Assembly: GCA_963576725.1 (NCBI GenBank)
Contig: OY755239.1
Span: 55,391,640-55,455,639 of the forward strand
Source: Azorinus chamasolen
Taxonomy: Eukaryota > Mollusca > Bivalvia > Cardiida > Solecurtidae
Direction: 5' to 3'
DNA length: 64,000 nt
This document shows positions 42,301-44,049 of the stretch, in pieces (positions within the stretch are counted from its first letter, which is position 1; each line of letters opens with the position of its first letter). Under the pieces are notes generated by a model, which searched no databases, was not told the origin of the DNA, and worked only from the letters and a program-made list of their open reading frames with translations. A program made the position numbers and the translations under genes.

Positions 42301-43871
42301 TTGTATAATGGAATATGAACAAGAGAATGTTTGGCAATTTCAAAACTATTTTATTTCATAAGCAAACACAGCAGACCCTGATCAGATGGCTCCTATAGGA
42401 GCCATCTGATCTGGCTCTGCACTGTTTGCAAAGGCATTTAAATGTGTATCTAATGATGTAACGGGTAAACCCTTTACTTCATATATGCACTTTTTTACAC
42501 CTTTGCAAACAAAGTAGACCAAGATATAGATCTGATTCAATATTGTCTGCCCTCACACAATGTACACAGCTTTGTATCCATAAAAAGCGAAAAACAAGTC
42601 CTATACAATAACAATTAAATAATGATCTTTTTTTTCTCTCCAAAATACAGGTTGTAGCTTAATGCAGATTGAAAGCAATACAGAATACTTCCCTAAGTGC
42701 TCTCTGCTTTGCTTTCATTCTGTATTAACCCTTTCTCTCATATAAACATATTTTAACACATTTGCAAACAGAGTAGACCCAGATCAGATGACTCCCACAG
42801 GAGTCGTTTGCTAATGGAATTTGAAAGATCTGGGGTTTTTTAACTTTCAAAAGCGGCTACAATTTTCCACCTTTCATATTTTGTTATAACTATTTTGTCA
42901 ATGAATAATCAGTAGGTACTGAAATTTGGAATAAACACAGAATAGGGAAAGAAGCAAGAATGCAAGAAGCTCTTTTTTAAAAAATAAAACGCATTTGGGA
43001 GTGTTTATCAGAGACTTTACGGTATTCCTTCTTCCGTAAATCCTTTGTGTCATGTAGGAGTCGTCCGATTAGGGTCTGTTCTATTTGCATATGAAATAAT
43101 AAATTTCTGACTCTAAAGTTTCTGCTATGACCAAAATTCCCTGTGCTCATTATTAAAGAGCATCTAATTAATATTCATGTGATTATTTTTTACACGAGTA
43201 TTCATGGAGTAAAGGGTAAAACCTTAGCGTGTCTCTGAATTCTAATGGCCCTAAATGAAGTAGAAATAACCCTTTACCTCATATAAACACCTTTTCAAAC
43301 AGAGTAGACCCAGATCCGATGGCTCCTGTAGGAACCACTGAATGATGGTCTGCTCATGAAATAATATAGATCTGATTCCACAATTTCAGCTATGGTATAA
43401 TATTCCCTGTGTCATAATGCTATTATAAAAATTGAGGTAAAGTAAAAACTTTGATACTACAAACACTCAAATACATATCATTTGTTGAATACATGTACAT
43501 GTACAGGTGGCAGCTTAATGCAGGGTGAACGTCATGCAGAAAGCTCCTCTTCTGCATGACTTTCACCCTGCATTAAACAGCCATCTGCCTACAAAGACAT
43601 AGATTCCCATTTACTAACATTTCGTAGAAAACAAACAGCAGGCTTTGCAAAGAATCATTGACTTTTATTCATAAGTCCTTAGACAGACATTTTTATTACA
43701 CCAGTGATCACACAAAATATACATGAAATAACATGCCTGTAATGCAGGTAGGGACATGAGGTAATCTTTCATTTTGCTGTCACTCTGGAAGGATTGCTGT
43801 GTTTCTTCTTGTGATGGCAGCACTATAAATTTTGACTGGTCATCAGTCTGGGAAAAATTTGAGTCCTCCAT
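501..43871 (-). CDS. TP53BP1: 53BP1 (TP53BP1) orthologue, 32 coding exons, 3' part beyond the left edge
   Basis: DNA double-strand-break repair mediator of the 53BP1 family: a chromatin reader that in vertebrates binds H4K20me2 and H2AK15ub nucleosomes and recruits RIF1/PTIP effectors. Joining the 32 exons listed separately gives one uninterrupted frame of about 1,923 residues with all junction phases matching. Landmarks in order: SQ/TQ-rich N-terminus (FSQ, PSQEETQ); SSQEDMF near residue 185; STPIIIPGSPT near 240; FHLTLPKDGD near 568; LC8-type TATQTQ and GVQTP in the 471-codon exon; oligomerisation-like segment 1345-1397; SGDLADISS near 1425; tandem Tudor about 1647-1760; SLDNLV UDR motif about 1776; basic NLS-like stretches to 1840; GPLPTKKLF, the BRCT-proximal start, near 1877. 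Human 53BP1 is 1,972 residues. This one is longer before the Tudor, and the tandem BRCT body lies off the window. The start codon at 43871 has a good context (A at -3, G at +4). The 5'UTR continues upstream across an intron. Confidence 0.96.
787..1031. mobile_element. TTAA-type hairpin MITE, family B
   Basis: Begins near 'ctctccctgttgtatg' and ends 'gggaaagggttaa' with TTAA at 1028-1031. Central near-perfect hairpin at about 926-995 with apex GGCTCCTCTAGGAGCC. The left TTAA is degraded. Confidence 0.75.
1241..1438. repeat. two further TTAA-family hairpin cores
   Basis: Hairpin cores at about 1241-1308 and 1369-1438, both built on the GCAAACAGAGTAGACCC arm. The element ends around them are degraded, so full boundaries are not given. 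Confidence 0.6.
1715..1798 (-). CDS. TP53BP1: 53BP1 exon 31
   Basis: MDVDESPIETSQSSPLTARR then SPRKARD, a linker between UDR and BRCT. Acceptor gtactctttcag, donor GACA|GTAAGG. The split codon across the next junction reads Lys. Confidence 0.9.
2290..2416. repeat. GTGACCACTCTTTAGAATCG hairpin, family E
   Basis: 'accactctttagaa' and its inverse surround a short apex, with CAAACCCTATGTTGTGACCA arms. The left arm contains an extra internal duplication of 'accctatgttgtgac'. Other copies are at 14330, 33162, 39832, 41211, 56636 and 59150. Confidence 0.7.
2628..2935 (+). mobile_element. tRNA-derived SINE
   Basis: The head at 2637-2710 is tRNA-like. The A-box region is 'tggtctagtggtaatgcgc', the B-box region 'ggtccaggattcaaattcc', and a closing arm 'ccggtccctcacga' follows. 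A roughly 220-bp unrelated body comes next. A possible 7-bp duplication TTTAAAT flanks it (2621-2627, 2936-2942). It splits a family-A TTAA element whose tail resumes at 2943 and ends TTAA at 2960-2963. The head is not called a functional tRNA gene because it is fused to a SINE body. Confidence 0.82.
2988..3176 (-). CDS. TP53BP1: 53BP1 exon 30, UDR motif and NLS-like basic stretches
   Basis: DNLVDQPRRSAKKQKVLDVA aligns with human ISLDNLVEGKRKRRSNVSS, the ubiquitylation-dependent recruitment motif that reads H2AK15ub in vertebrates. Later RGRKRKIDELKPK and AAKRRK are NLS-like, as in human GKRKLITSEEE...KRGRKS. Acceptor tttatacatag, donor GAAAG|GTGAGA. Confidence 0.94.
3194..3397. mobile_element. 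pogo-like MITE, family F
   Basis: Imperfect terminal repeats (tagtaaagccctctaaactg ... gaggggttttactg) with an inner inverted repeat GCAGCTTAATGCAGGGTGAA. It begins only 17 nt upstream of the exon 30 splice acceptor. Confidence 0.75.
3780..3898 (-). CDS. TP53BP1: 53BP1 exon 29, Tudor 2 end and start of UDR
   Basis: SQVILSSDQAACIMADAGSE, later SANNAEVSL. VILSSDQ matches human AVILSLEQGNRL, the last Tudor helix. EVSL joins exon 30 to make SLDNLV. Acceptor atattcacacag, donor TCTAG|GTGAGT. Confidence 0.92.
4084..4160. repeat. hairpin core, perfectly paired variant
   Basis: CAAACAGTGTAGACCCTGAT arm, apex GGCTCCTCTATTAGAGGAGC, inverse arm ending CTGTTTGC. Unlike most copies the internal T/T mismatch is absent. 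Confidence 0.7.
4677..4881. mobile_element. pogo-like MITE, family D
   Basis: TA-flanked, CAGTAAAACCTCTCTATAA terminal repeats. Inner hairpin GGTGGTTGCTTAAAGCAAG with apex near 'acgctcctatcctaacgc' (partly degraded). Confidence 0.88.
5500..5688 (-). CDS. TP53BP1: 53BP1 exon 28, Tudor 1 end and Tudor 2
   Basis: RCSVRFDDGDSMNVRTTDIL, then LIERLPVGQSVLFLTEDGDF, ESGMITGQK and YSVAKDTGGHG. Human equivalent KLLFDDGYECDVLGKDILLC keeps F1519 and D1521, but the cage tyrosine Y1523 is Asp here. Acceptor gtattctacag, donor GGAAG|GTACAC. Confidence 0.96.
6197..6275 (-). CDS. TP53BP1: 53BP1 exon 27, Tudor 1 (first half)
   Basis: CRVIAKWKDDFYYPGTLKSS then TDRFS matches human LRVVAKWSSNGYFYSGKITR. The cage tryptophan (human W1495) and the tyrosine equivalent to Y1502 are present. 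Acceptor gtgttgtag, donor TCAAG|GTAACA. Confidence 0.96.
6696..6900. mobile_element. pogo-like MITE, family D
   Basis: CAGTAAAACCTCTCCATAA ... TTATAGAGAGGTTTTACTG, with apex ATGCTCCTATTGGAGCGT. The right TA is present; the left flank is TT. Confidence 0.86.
7131..7216 (-). CDS. TP53BP1: 53BP1 exon 26, pre-Tudor
   Basis: SEFPNQDQAVSSSSPNNDNS then LVPSSGVVG. The last residues correspond to human PGNSFVG, the start of Tudor 1. Acceptor tttgtttcag, donor GTAG|GTATGT. Confidence 0.92.
7847..7940 (-). CDS. TP53BP1: 53BP1 exon 25
   Basis: STGSSESRVETQSYIPDRRT then KKHTGSSYDI. Acceptor gctattacag, donor ATAAG|GTAAAA. It lies in the pre-Tudor linker, with one TQ site. Confidence 0.86.
7983..8152. 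mobile_element. pogo-like MITE, family D, deleted hairpin arm
   Basis: TA on both sides and intact CAGTAAAACCTCTCTATAA ends. The second half of the inner hairpin is missing: the sequence jumps from 'acgctcct' to 'aagcagccacctgcc'. This indicates a deletion at the hairpin. Confidence 0.86.
8269..8518. mobile_element. TTAA-type hairpin MITE, family B (intact example)
   Basis: 250 bp including TTAA on both sides. Ends TTAACCCTTTCCCTGTTCTA and GAGGGAAAGGGTTAA. Hairpin at 8412-8479, 34-nt arms, centre at 8445/8446, apex GGCTCCTCTAGGAGCC. The only internal mismatch is T8429/T8462. TTAA plus CCCTTT termini are piggyBac-like by family knowledge. No open reading frame. Confidence 0.88.
8815..8900. 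repeat. simple repeat (CAGA)n/(CACG)n
   Basis: 'gatagacagacagacaggcagacacacgtgcacgc...' at the end of a dispersed repeat (about 8640-8920) similar to the one at 1-250. Confidence 0.8.
9212..9461. mobile_element. TTAA-type hairpin MITE, family B (opposite orientation)
   Basis: 250 bp with TTAA both sides. The hairpin is at about 9248-9320 and in this orientation the conserved internal mismatch appears as A/A. Confidence 0.86.
9563..9700 (-). CDS. TP53BP1: 53BP1 exon 24
   Basis: VVLTPLGSTINKTGSYLHSR, then TTSMESPKTSSSLFTSPEE, ending about KKGTKPI. Acceptor atatgttgtag, donor TATTG|GTAATC; the donor is weaker than most but is the one that keeps phase with exon 25. Confidence 0.83.
10423..10651. 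mobile_element. TTAA-type hairpin MITE, family C
   Basis: TTAACCCATTCCCACATAGG ... GGAGGAAAGGGTTAA. Long hairpin GAAACCATTGTGATAAACAG with apex TTTGCTCCTATGGAGCAAA. Family C has different arms from families A/B but the same kind of ends and apex. Confidence 0.87.
10882..11136. mobile_element. TTAA-type hairpin MITE, family B
   Basis: TTAA at both ends, hairpin near 11033-11100. It contains a short internal duplication 'aaggaactgatgtatcaaa' before the hairpin. Confidence 0.85.
11205..11318 (-). CDS. TP53BP1: 53BP1 exon 23
   Basis: AGEPMPVNAKTQMVMEVGHQ then KTRRKSTPLTPNLPETS. Acceptor atgtttctctag, donor CATCAG|GTAAGT. It has two TP sites next to a basic patch (KTRRKS), roughly where the vertebrate protein has its GAR/basic region, but no RGR repeat. 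Confidence 0.88.
11409..11638. mobile_element. TTAA-type hairpin MITE, family C
   Basis: TTAATCCTTTCCTCCATAAA ... GAGGGAATGGGTTAA, apex GCTCCTATGGAGC. Inverse orientation to the copy at 10423. Confidence 0.86.
12427..12748 (-). CDS. TP53BP1: 53BP1 exon 22, SGDLADISS block
   Basis: KKTDPTVMEESTHKRMQYIY, then SLTSGDLADISSSLSRSSVS, matching human GGSSGDLGDISSFSSKASSL immediately after the oligomerisation domain. Followed by a Ser/Thr/Gln-rich tail to KHSISQ. Acceptor tctttcttttag, donor ACAAG|GTATTA. Confidence 0.94.
12838..13087. mobile_element. TTAA-type hairpin MITE, family B
   Basis: 250 bp with TTAA both ends. A family-A half element starts immediately after it, apparently using the same TTAA (13084-13087). 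Confidence 0.86.
13544..13806. repeat. dispersed repeat, copy 1 of 2
   Basis: 'actagaaatgtgtccatagg ... acaagggcaaccctat' shares long near-identical stretches with 29988-30262 (for example 'gatgcccccacttcagactt'). No coding content; likely the tail of a non-autonomous element. Confidence 0.8.
13874..14032 (-). CDS. TP53BP1: 53BP1 exon 21, oligomerisation-like segment
   Basis: Fifty-three codons. QLVTVETQTVKRVYTEITTT then KKIIGPQGQ lines up with the human oligomerisation domain core (REVRTLVTRVITDVYYVDGT) as alternating beta-like Val/Thr strands at the same place before the SGDL block. Acceptor atattgctag, donor ATGTG|GTATGT, phase 0 at both ends. Confidence 0.87.
14322..14420. repeat. family E hairpin
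   Basis: CACCAAACCCTATGTTGTGA arm and its inverse ending TAGGGTTTGGTGGA, with GAGACAATTC apex. Flanks 'gtgcgtactcagatactaaa' match other family E copies. Confidence 0.75.
15236..15492 (-). CDS. TP53BP1: 53BP1 exon 20
   Basis: Ser/Thr-rich segment starting NSASTTPSKHHVSFKNTNET and including MPSLPSSISSPGRDSIMSPS and RLSGKRMSLDT. Acceptor gattgtttag, donor ATACT|GTTAGT. Predicted disordered, several SP sites. Confidence 0.87.
16034..16269. mobile_element. TTAA-type hairpin MITE abutting exon 19 donor
   Basis: From 'ttgaccctttcctttcatat' to 'caggtaaagggttaa'. Hairpin at about 16075-16142 with apex GGCTCCTACAGGAGCC. Its terminal TTAA (16266-16269) occupies intron positions +6 to +9 of the exon 19 donor on the minus strand. 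Confidence 0.85.
16275..16410 (-). CDS. TP53BP1: 53BP1 exon 19
   Basis: VVSLSLDSSRKEGTISSHAE, then RTPVSSRKRGRLQHKKSG, a basic Arg/Lys/Gly segment that could be an NLS. It precedes the oligomerisation exon, so it is not positionally equivalent to the human GAR motif. Donor GGATG|GTGAGT is followed directly by TTAA of a hairpin element at intron positions +6 to +9. An alternative acceptor lies 10 nt inside the exon (ctctaag). Confidence 0.86.
16862..17101. mobile_element. TTAA-type hairpin MITE, family A (long form)
   Basis: 'ctttactccataaatacgct ... tattcatggagtaaagagttaa'. Hairpin at about 16900-16967 with apex GGCTCCTATAGGAGCC. Family A tails contain ATATTCATGATGTCATTATT. The left TTAA is mutated. 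Confidence 0.8.
17202..18005. mobile_element. hAT-like non-autonomous element, 804 bp
   Basis: Terminal inverted repeat CAGGCCTCGAAAAT / ATTTTCGAGGCCTG. Subterminal 'gtaggacgag' strings occur near both ends. No clean 8-bp duplication (left aatatatt, right atatttct), so assignment rests on the termini only. No transposase frame. Confidence 0.68.
18269..18298. repeat. (GT)n microsatellite
   Basis: About 15 uninterrupted TG units just downstream (in gene sense) of exon 18. Confidence 0.97.
18362..19774 (-). CDS. TP53BP1: 53BP1 exon 18, 471-codon disordered exon with LC8-type motifs
   Basis: The largest exon, phase 0 at both ends. It opens HEESVEATQPYDAVMEISGD. Residues about 55-75 of the exon carry LVQTATQTQETGVQTPLD, containing two LC8 (dynein light chain) type TQT/VQT motifs. 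Human 53BP1 has ATQT and VQT motifs at the equivalent place upstream of its oligomerisation region. Downstream lies a triplicated QTP-x-RR-(D/E)-S string (about 19020-19190), several SP/TP sites and many basic-Ser clusters. No folded domain is seen; acceptor tttatgatag, donor ATGAG|GTAAGT. Confidence 0.93.
20443..20923. mobile_element. two family C hairpin elements in inverted order
   Basis: The first (about 20443-20651) runs 'acccattccctcatagg ... ggaaaggga' and has lost its apex. The second (about 20713-20923) is the inverse orientation with apex GCTCCTATAGGAGC. Together they form a larger imperfect inverted repeat. Confidence 0.72.
21376..21520 (-). CDS. TP53BP1: 53BP1 exon 17
   Basis: Gly/Asp-rich segment ending ETYVAQRLMFIPE, which aligns with human LCLRMKLVSPETE in position and pattern. 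Acceptor tattttgcag, donor CAGAG|GTATAA. A TTAA-ended hairpin element ends 12 nt into the downstream intron (21360-21363). Confidence 0.88.
21920..22222. mobile_element. pogo-like element, CAGTTGAACTTC type, 303 bp
   Basis: TA duplications at 21918 and 22223; ends CAGTTGAACTTCTATATC / GATATTGAAGTTCAACTG. Inner hairpin CAGCTTAATACAGGTCTAAA with a partly deleted apex. It is inserted in the tail of a family C element. Confidence 0.87.
22870..22984 (-). CDS. TP53BP1: 53BP1 exon 16
   Basis: PTLPDVELSQEAPEDLFTRS then SPRQARPHARYILEEED. It holds a second SQE--EDLF motif resembling that in exon 6. Acceptor atatccatag, donor GACAG|GTAGGT. Confidence 0.89.
23806..24097 (-). mobile_element. tRNA-derived SINE, minus orientation
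   Basis: On the minus strand the head reads 'tggccgagtggttatgg' (A box) and 'tggtttgaatcccggtctgg' (B box), of Leu/Ser tRNA type. The distal domain contains ACGTCGCTTTAACAGTATTT. A 7-bp duplication TGTTTAG flanks it (23799-23805, 24098-24104). Confidence 0.82.
25009..25100 (-). CDS. TP53BP1: 53BP1 exon 15
   Basis: SEDSHREEQMTIGVMQSESE then PVTQPMFRLE. Acceptor ctttgtctcag, donor GGAGA|GTAAGT. The protein is disordered and acidic here, with one TQ site. Confidence 0.87.
25271..25358. mobile_element. SINE tail fragment inserted at a MITE hairpin apex
   Basis: Starts with (TTTGG)n and carries the shared 'acgtcactttaacagtattt' domain. Flanked by GGCTCCTATAGG (25259-25270) and GGCTCCTACAGG (25359-25370), a 12-bp duplication with one difference that is itself the hairpin apex of the surrounding TTAA element. 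Confidence 0.82.
25737..25917 (-). CDS. TP53BP1: 53BP1 exon 14, LPKDGD block
   Basis: DLFHLTLPKDGDLLHPADVT aligns with human ETPFHFTLPKEGDIIPPLTG, a strongly conserved family signature. It continues through a Gln/Asp/Ser-rich tail to NQDSV. Acceptor tcttttttgtag, donor GTACT|GTGAGT. Confidence 0.95.
26545..26997. mobile_element. non-autonomous element with two internal repeats
   Basis: Ends are partly inverted (GAGCTGTCCGC...GCTCCACTTT / AAAAAGTGGAGC). Inside are two copies of a roughly 200-bp unit ('gcaaaattaattttagggtt') and a (GCCGAC)n run. It splits a family C element near its hairpin. Confidence 0.72.
27060..27170. repeat. hairpin, family F arms
   Basis: CAGGTGGTAACTTAATGCAG arm, apex AAAGCTCCACTAGGAGCTTT, and inverse arm to 'taagcaaccacctg'. 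Outer ends lost. Confidence 0.72.
27300..27800 (-). CDS. TP53BP1: 53BP1 exon 13, SQ-rich exon
   Basis: About 167 codons. N-terminal part QLFLHLTPSQGEITQGQRSQ, later KPSQGEISQGQK, so five or more SQ/TQ sites in two related blocks. It also has a second SIM-like string (LDCVLISDDTGE) and a low-complexity Ser/Arg/Lys run (RSDKSSKSDRSQRSERSQ). Acceptor tttatttccag, donor ACAG|GTAAAG. Predicted disordered phospho-acceptor region. Confidence 0.92.
27826..28878. mobile_element. pogo-like non-autonomous element, 1,053 bp
   Basis: TA at both sides; ends CAGTATAACGGCGTAATTTC and TCGAAATAACGCTAATATACTG. AT-rich interior with repeated 'ccgaataat/attcgag' motifs near the ends. Short frames inside show no transposase motif. 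It lies between 53BP1 exons 13 and 12. Confidence 0.82.
29274..29472 (-). CDS. TP53BP1: 53BP1 exon 12, SIM-like motif
   Basis: Starts RSKLSEAKAPVKRQQQTGVD and ends ESEDEVILIPTGTAETQQE. The EDEVILIP string (acidic residues next to V-I-L-I) resembles a SUMO-interacting motif; this is inference from the motif only. Acceptor ttattcatag, donor AGAAG|GTAGAT. Confidence 0.87.
29988..30262. repeat. dispersed repeat, copy 2 of 2
   Basis: Near-identical over long stretches to 13544-13806, ending 'acggacaagggcaaccctat' then 'gtgggggcata'. Confidence 0.8.
30305..30373 (-). CDS. TP53BP1: 53BP1 exon 11
   Basis: Twenty-three codons, DIDAALLVNTLVDDDEIKTS then KTK. Acceptor gtatatttcag, donor CTAAG|GTATGT, symmetric phase 0 (skippable in frame). 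Confidence 0.83.
30637..31901. mobile_element. pogo-like non-autonomous element, 1,265 bp
   Basis: TA duplications (30635, 31902). Ends CAGTCTAATCACGATACTACGA and TCGTAGTATCGCGATTAGACTG. Subterminal strings 'atgcgaaactacgaaaaa' are present near both ends. No transposase frame. Intron between exons 11 and 10. Confidence 0.85.
32064..32291. mobile_element. TTAA-type hairpin MITE, family C (intact)
   Basis: 228 bp, TTAA both sides, arms GAAACCATTGTGATAAATAG, apex TTTGCTCCTATAGGAGCAAA. A further TTAA-type element begins at the same TTAA (32288). Confidence 0.88.
32626..32724 (-). CDS. TP53BP1: 53BP1 exon 10
   Basis: Thirty-three codons starting GLEFGDSSEKNS and ending LASLRKSPV. Acceptor tttctgtacag, donor CTGTG|GTAAGT, phase 0 at both ends, so the exon could be skipped without breaking the frame. 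Confidence 0.86.
33162..33257. repeat. family E hairpin
   Basis: TTTCTCCACCAAACCCTATG ... GGGTTTGGTGGAGAAATA with TTTAGAATTGTCTC apex arm. Confidence 0.78.
33366..33427 (-). CDS. TP53BP1: 53BP1 exon 9
   Basis: CDETSMFDVNAASTLAENSK; the ETSMFD part corresponds to human KPMDTSVLS just after the SPT block. Acceptor tctttaccag, donor CCAAG|GTAGAT, ending in phase 0. Confidence 0.87.
33940..34259. mobile_element. pogo-like element, CAGTTGAACTTC type, 320 bp
   Basis: TA duplications. Ends CAGTTGAACTTCGATAACTC and CGAGATATCAAAGTTCAACTG. Inner perfect hairpin CAGCTTAATACAGGTCTAAA with apex AAAGCTCCTGTAGGAGCTTT. Best-preserved copy of this type here. Confidence 0.9.
34344..34423 (-). CDS. TP53BP1: 53BP1 exon 8, STPIIIPGSPT block
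   Basis: NAISPSPEVYGSTPIIIPGS then PTQHSQ matches human SPDAFRSTPFIVPSSPTEQE, one of the clearest orthology blocks outside the folded domains. Acceptor gatatttcag, donor ACAAG|GTTTGT. Confidence 0.95.
34703..34938. mobile_element. TTAA-type hairpin MITE, family B
   Basis: TTAACCCTTTCCTTCATATA ... GAGAAAGGATTAA with hairpin near 34740-34810. Confidence 0.82.
35027..35230. mobile_element. pogo-like MITE, family D (intact)
   Basis: TA flanks, CAGTAAAACCTCTCTATAAC ends, long inner hairpin GGCAGGTGGCTGCTTAAAGC with apex AACGCTCCTATTGGAGCGTT. Confidence 0.9.
35240..35685 (-). pseudogene. tandem decayed copies of 53BP1 exon 7 and its donor flank
   Basis: About five units of 70-105 bp. Each carries versions of 'ggtctcctctataattt', 'ggtttctgggacaggtg' and 'cagtatttctaagtctgcac', which match the 3' half of exon 7 (35686-35750) and its intronic flank. 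Substitutions and indels differ between units. No unit keeps the exon 7 frame with both splice sites, so they are read as degenerate exon duplications. Confidence 0.75.
35686..35788 (-). CDS. TP53BP1: 53BP1 exon 7
   Basis: Codes RTETEPVLTPAEHLGSLHLS followed by QKPMLVPETIEETG, aligning with the human TPATTLHLLQLSGQ region. Acceptor ttttgtcccag, donor ACTGG|GTAAGT. The downstream intron carries several degenerate copies of this exon and its flank (35240-35680). Confidence 0.92.
35878..36080. mobile_element. pogo-like MITE, family F
   Basis: Degraded left end, right end GAGAGGTTTTACTG-TA. Inner hairpin GGTAGCAGCTTAATGCAGAG with apex AAAGCTCCTCTAGGAGCATT. Confidence 0.8.
36406..36660 (-). mobile_element. 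SINE with perfect 12-bp target duplication
   Basis: Flanked by ATGTTAAGAATT at 36394-36405 and 36661-36672. The plus strand starts with a (GAGT)n run, then 'gggttttacgtccgaccaac' and 'agtatttcag'. The far end on the minus strand has a B-box-like 'gtgggttagatccccggcc', so the tRNA-like head is at the right. 255 bp. Confidence 0.87.
36714..36856 (-). CDS. TP53BP1: 53BP1 exon 6, SSQEDMF motif
   Basis: Contains FSLFASSQEDMFATDTAAG, which aligns with human VLSTQEDLFDQSN, an S/TQ site conserved in position and sequence. Acceptor cttcccaatag, donor GCAG|GTAATG. Likely an ATM/ATR-type phospho-site by family knowledge. Confidence 0.92.
37373..37421 (-). CDS. TP53BP1: 53BP1 exon 5 (49-bp micro-exon)
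   Basis: Fifteen complete codons, KEQRTESENIPSSES, bounded by acceptor catatgtag and donor TCAAG|GTAAGT. Only one of three frames is open and it links exons 4 and 6 in phase. Confidence 0.85.
37684..37711. repeat. C-run followed by (CA)n
   Basis: Uninterrupted C stretch then about nine CA units; hypervariable simple sequence. Confidence 0.97.
38005..38254. mobile_element. TTAA-type hairpin MITE, family B (intact)
   Basis: 250 bp, TTAA both ends; same length and order as 8269-8518 and 39244-39493. Internal T/T mismatch retained. Confidence 0.88.
38312..38562. mobile_element. TTAA-type hairpin MITE, family C
   Basis: TTAACCCATTCCCTCACAGG ... GGAGGAAAGGGTTAC, with a small internal duplication 'aactagagaaaa' and apex TTTGCTCCTATAGGAGCAAA. 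Confidence 0.86.
38983..39068 (-). CDS. TP53BP1: 53BP1 exon 4
   Basis: Acidic disordered segment beginning SESEEESHEANGDKSED and ending VIQKTMT. Acceptor gtattttag, donor ACAG|GTAAGA, phases agree with neighbours. Confidence 0.87.
39244..39493. mobile_element. TTAA-type hairpin MITE, family B, sharing TTAA with a half element
   Basis: 250 bp with TTAA both ends. The left TTAA (39244-39247) is also the right end of a truncated inverse copy (about 39105-39247). The junction therefore reads GGGAAAGGGTTAACCCTTTC. Confidence 0.88.
39832..39926. repeat. family E hairpin
   Basis: CTAAACCCTATACTGTGACC ... AGTATAGGGTTTGGAGGAG with apex AATCATCTCGAAGAGGCGATT. Confidence 0.78.
40339..40604. mobile_element. 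TTAA-type hairpin MITE, family A
   Basis: TTAACCCTTTACTCCATGAA ... GGAGTAAAGGGTTAA. The hairpin region is rearranged (40495-40570, with 'gtgtatgaagg' duplicated). It ends 14 nt from the exon 3 donor. Confidence 0.84.
40619..40694 (-). CDS. TP53BP1: 53BP1 exon 3
   Basis: Acidic KVLVPDSEYDSERHTEHTEP segment, then SDYV. Acceptor ccctgtag, donor GTCAG|GTAAGG. A TTAA-ended hairpin element (40339-40604) stops 14 nt inside the intron from the donor. Confidence 0.87.
41211..41308. repeat. family E hairpin (near-perfect)
   Basis: CCAAACCCTATGTTGTGACC arm, apex GAATCGTCTCTTCGAGACGA, inverse arm; about 45-nt arms with very few mismatches. Confidence 0.82.
41535..41772. mobile_element. TTAA-type hairpin MITE, family B
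   Basis: TTAACCCTTTTCTTCATATA ... CAGGGAAAGGGTTAA, hairpin about 41572-41640. Confidence 0.85.
41831..42034. mobile_element. pogo-like MITE, family F
   Basis: TA flanks; CAGTAACACACCTCTAAACT ... TAGAGGGGTTTCACTG. Inner hairpin GGCTGCTTAATGCAGGTTGA with a deleted apex. Confidence 0.85.
42075..42165 (-). CDS. TP53BP1: 53BP1 exon 2
   Basis: Lysine-rich segment NPDKKKPDEQKKGSRLDIDI, then PSETALASKK. Acceptor tttatag, donor AAAG|GTAAGA, phases 0 and 1. Continues the frame from exon 1 if the GC donor is used. No folded domain visible. Confidence 0.85.
43737..43871 (-). CDS. TP53BP1: 53BP1 exon 1 (first coding exon)
   Basis: Codes residues 1-45, from MEDSNFSQTDDQ to MSLPALQ. It matches the human N-terminus co-linearly: three S/TQ sites (FSQ, PSQ, TQ) correspond in order to human S13, S25 and S29, and SLPALQ matches HLPNLQ. 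The exon body extends as 5'UTR to 43896, where a strong acceptor (ttgttttcttag) precedes it. So there is at least one upstream non-coding exon. The donor is CAG|GCATGT, a GC-AG intron in phase 0. A short upstream ATG at 43877 opens an overlapping out-of-frame reading frame in weak context. Confidence 0.88.
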
Positions 43872-44049
43872 CTTTCATCTACATGTAGTAGGATGCCTAA
43901 GAAAACAAGGGCATGTTGTATTGCTATGCAAGACATGAGTCCCCCCACCGGACTGAAAAAAAACTCCACTCTCCCCACCCCACCCACCCATGGTGTGGTT
44001 GACCATGGTATATACATGACCACCTGAATGGTATTAGTACCTACTTTCA

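Noticed and set aside
700..43400. CRISPR-like repeat array or microRNA cluster
   Set aside because: The repeated hairpins have irregular spacing, TTAA or TA target duplications and transposon termini, so they are MITEs. Small-RNA production is possible but has no support from sequence alone.
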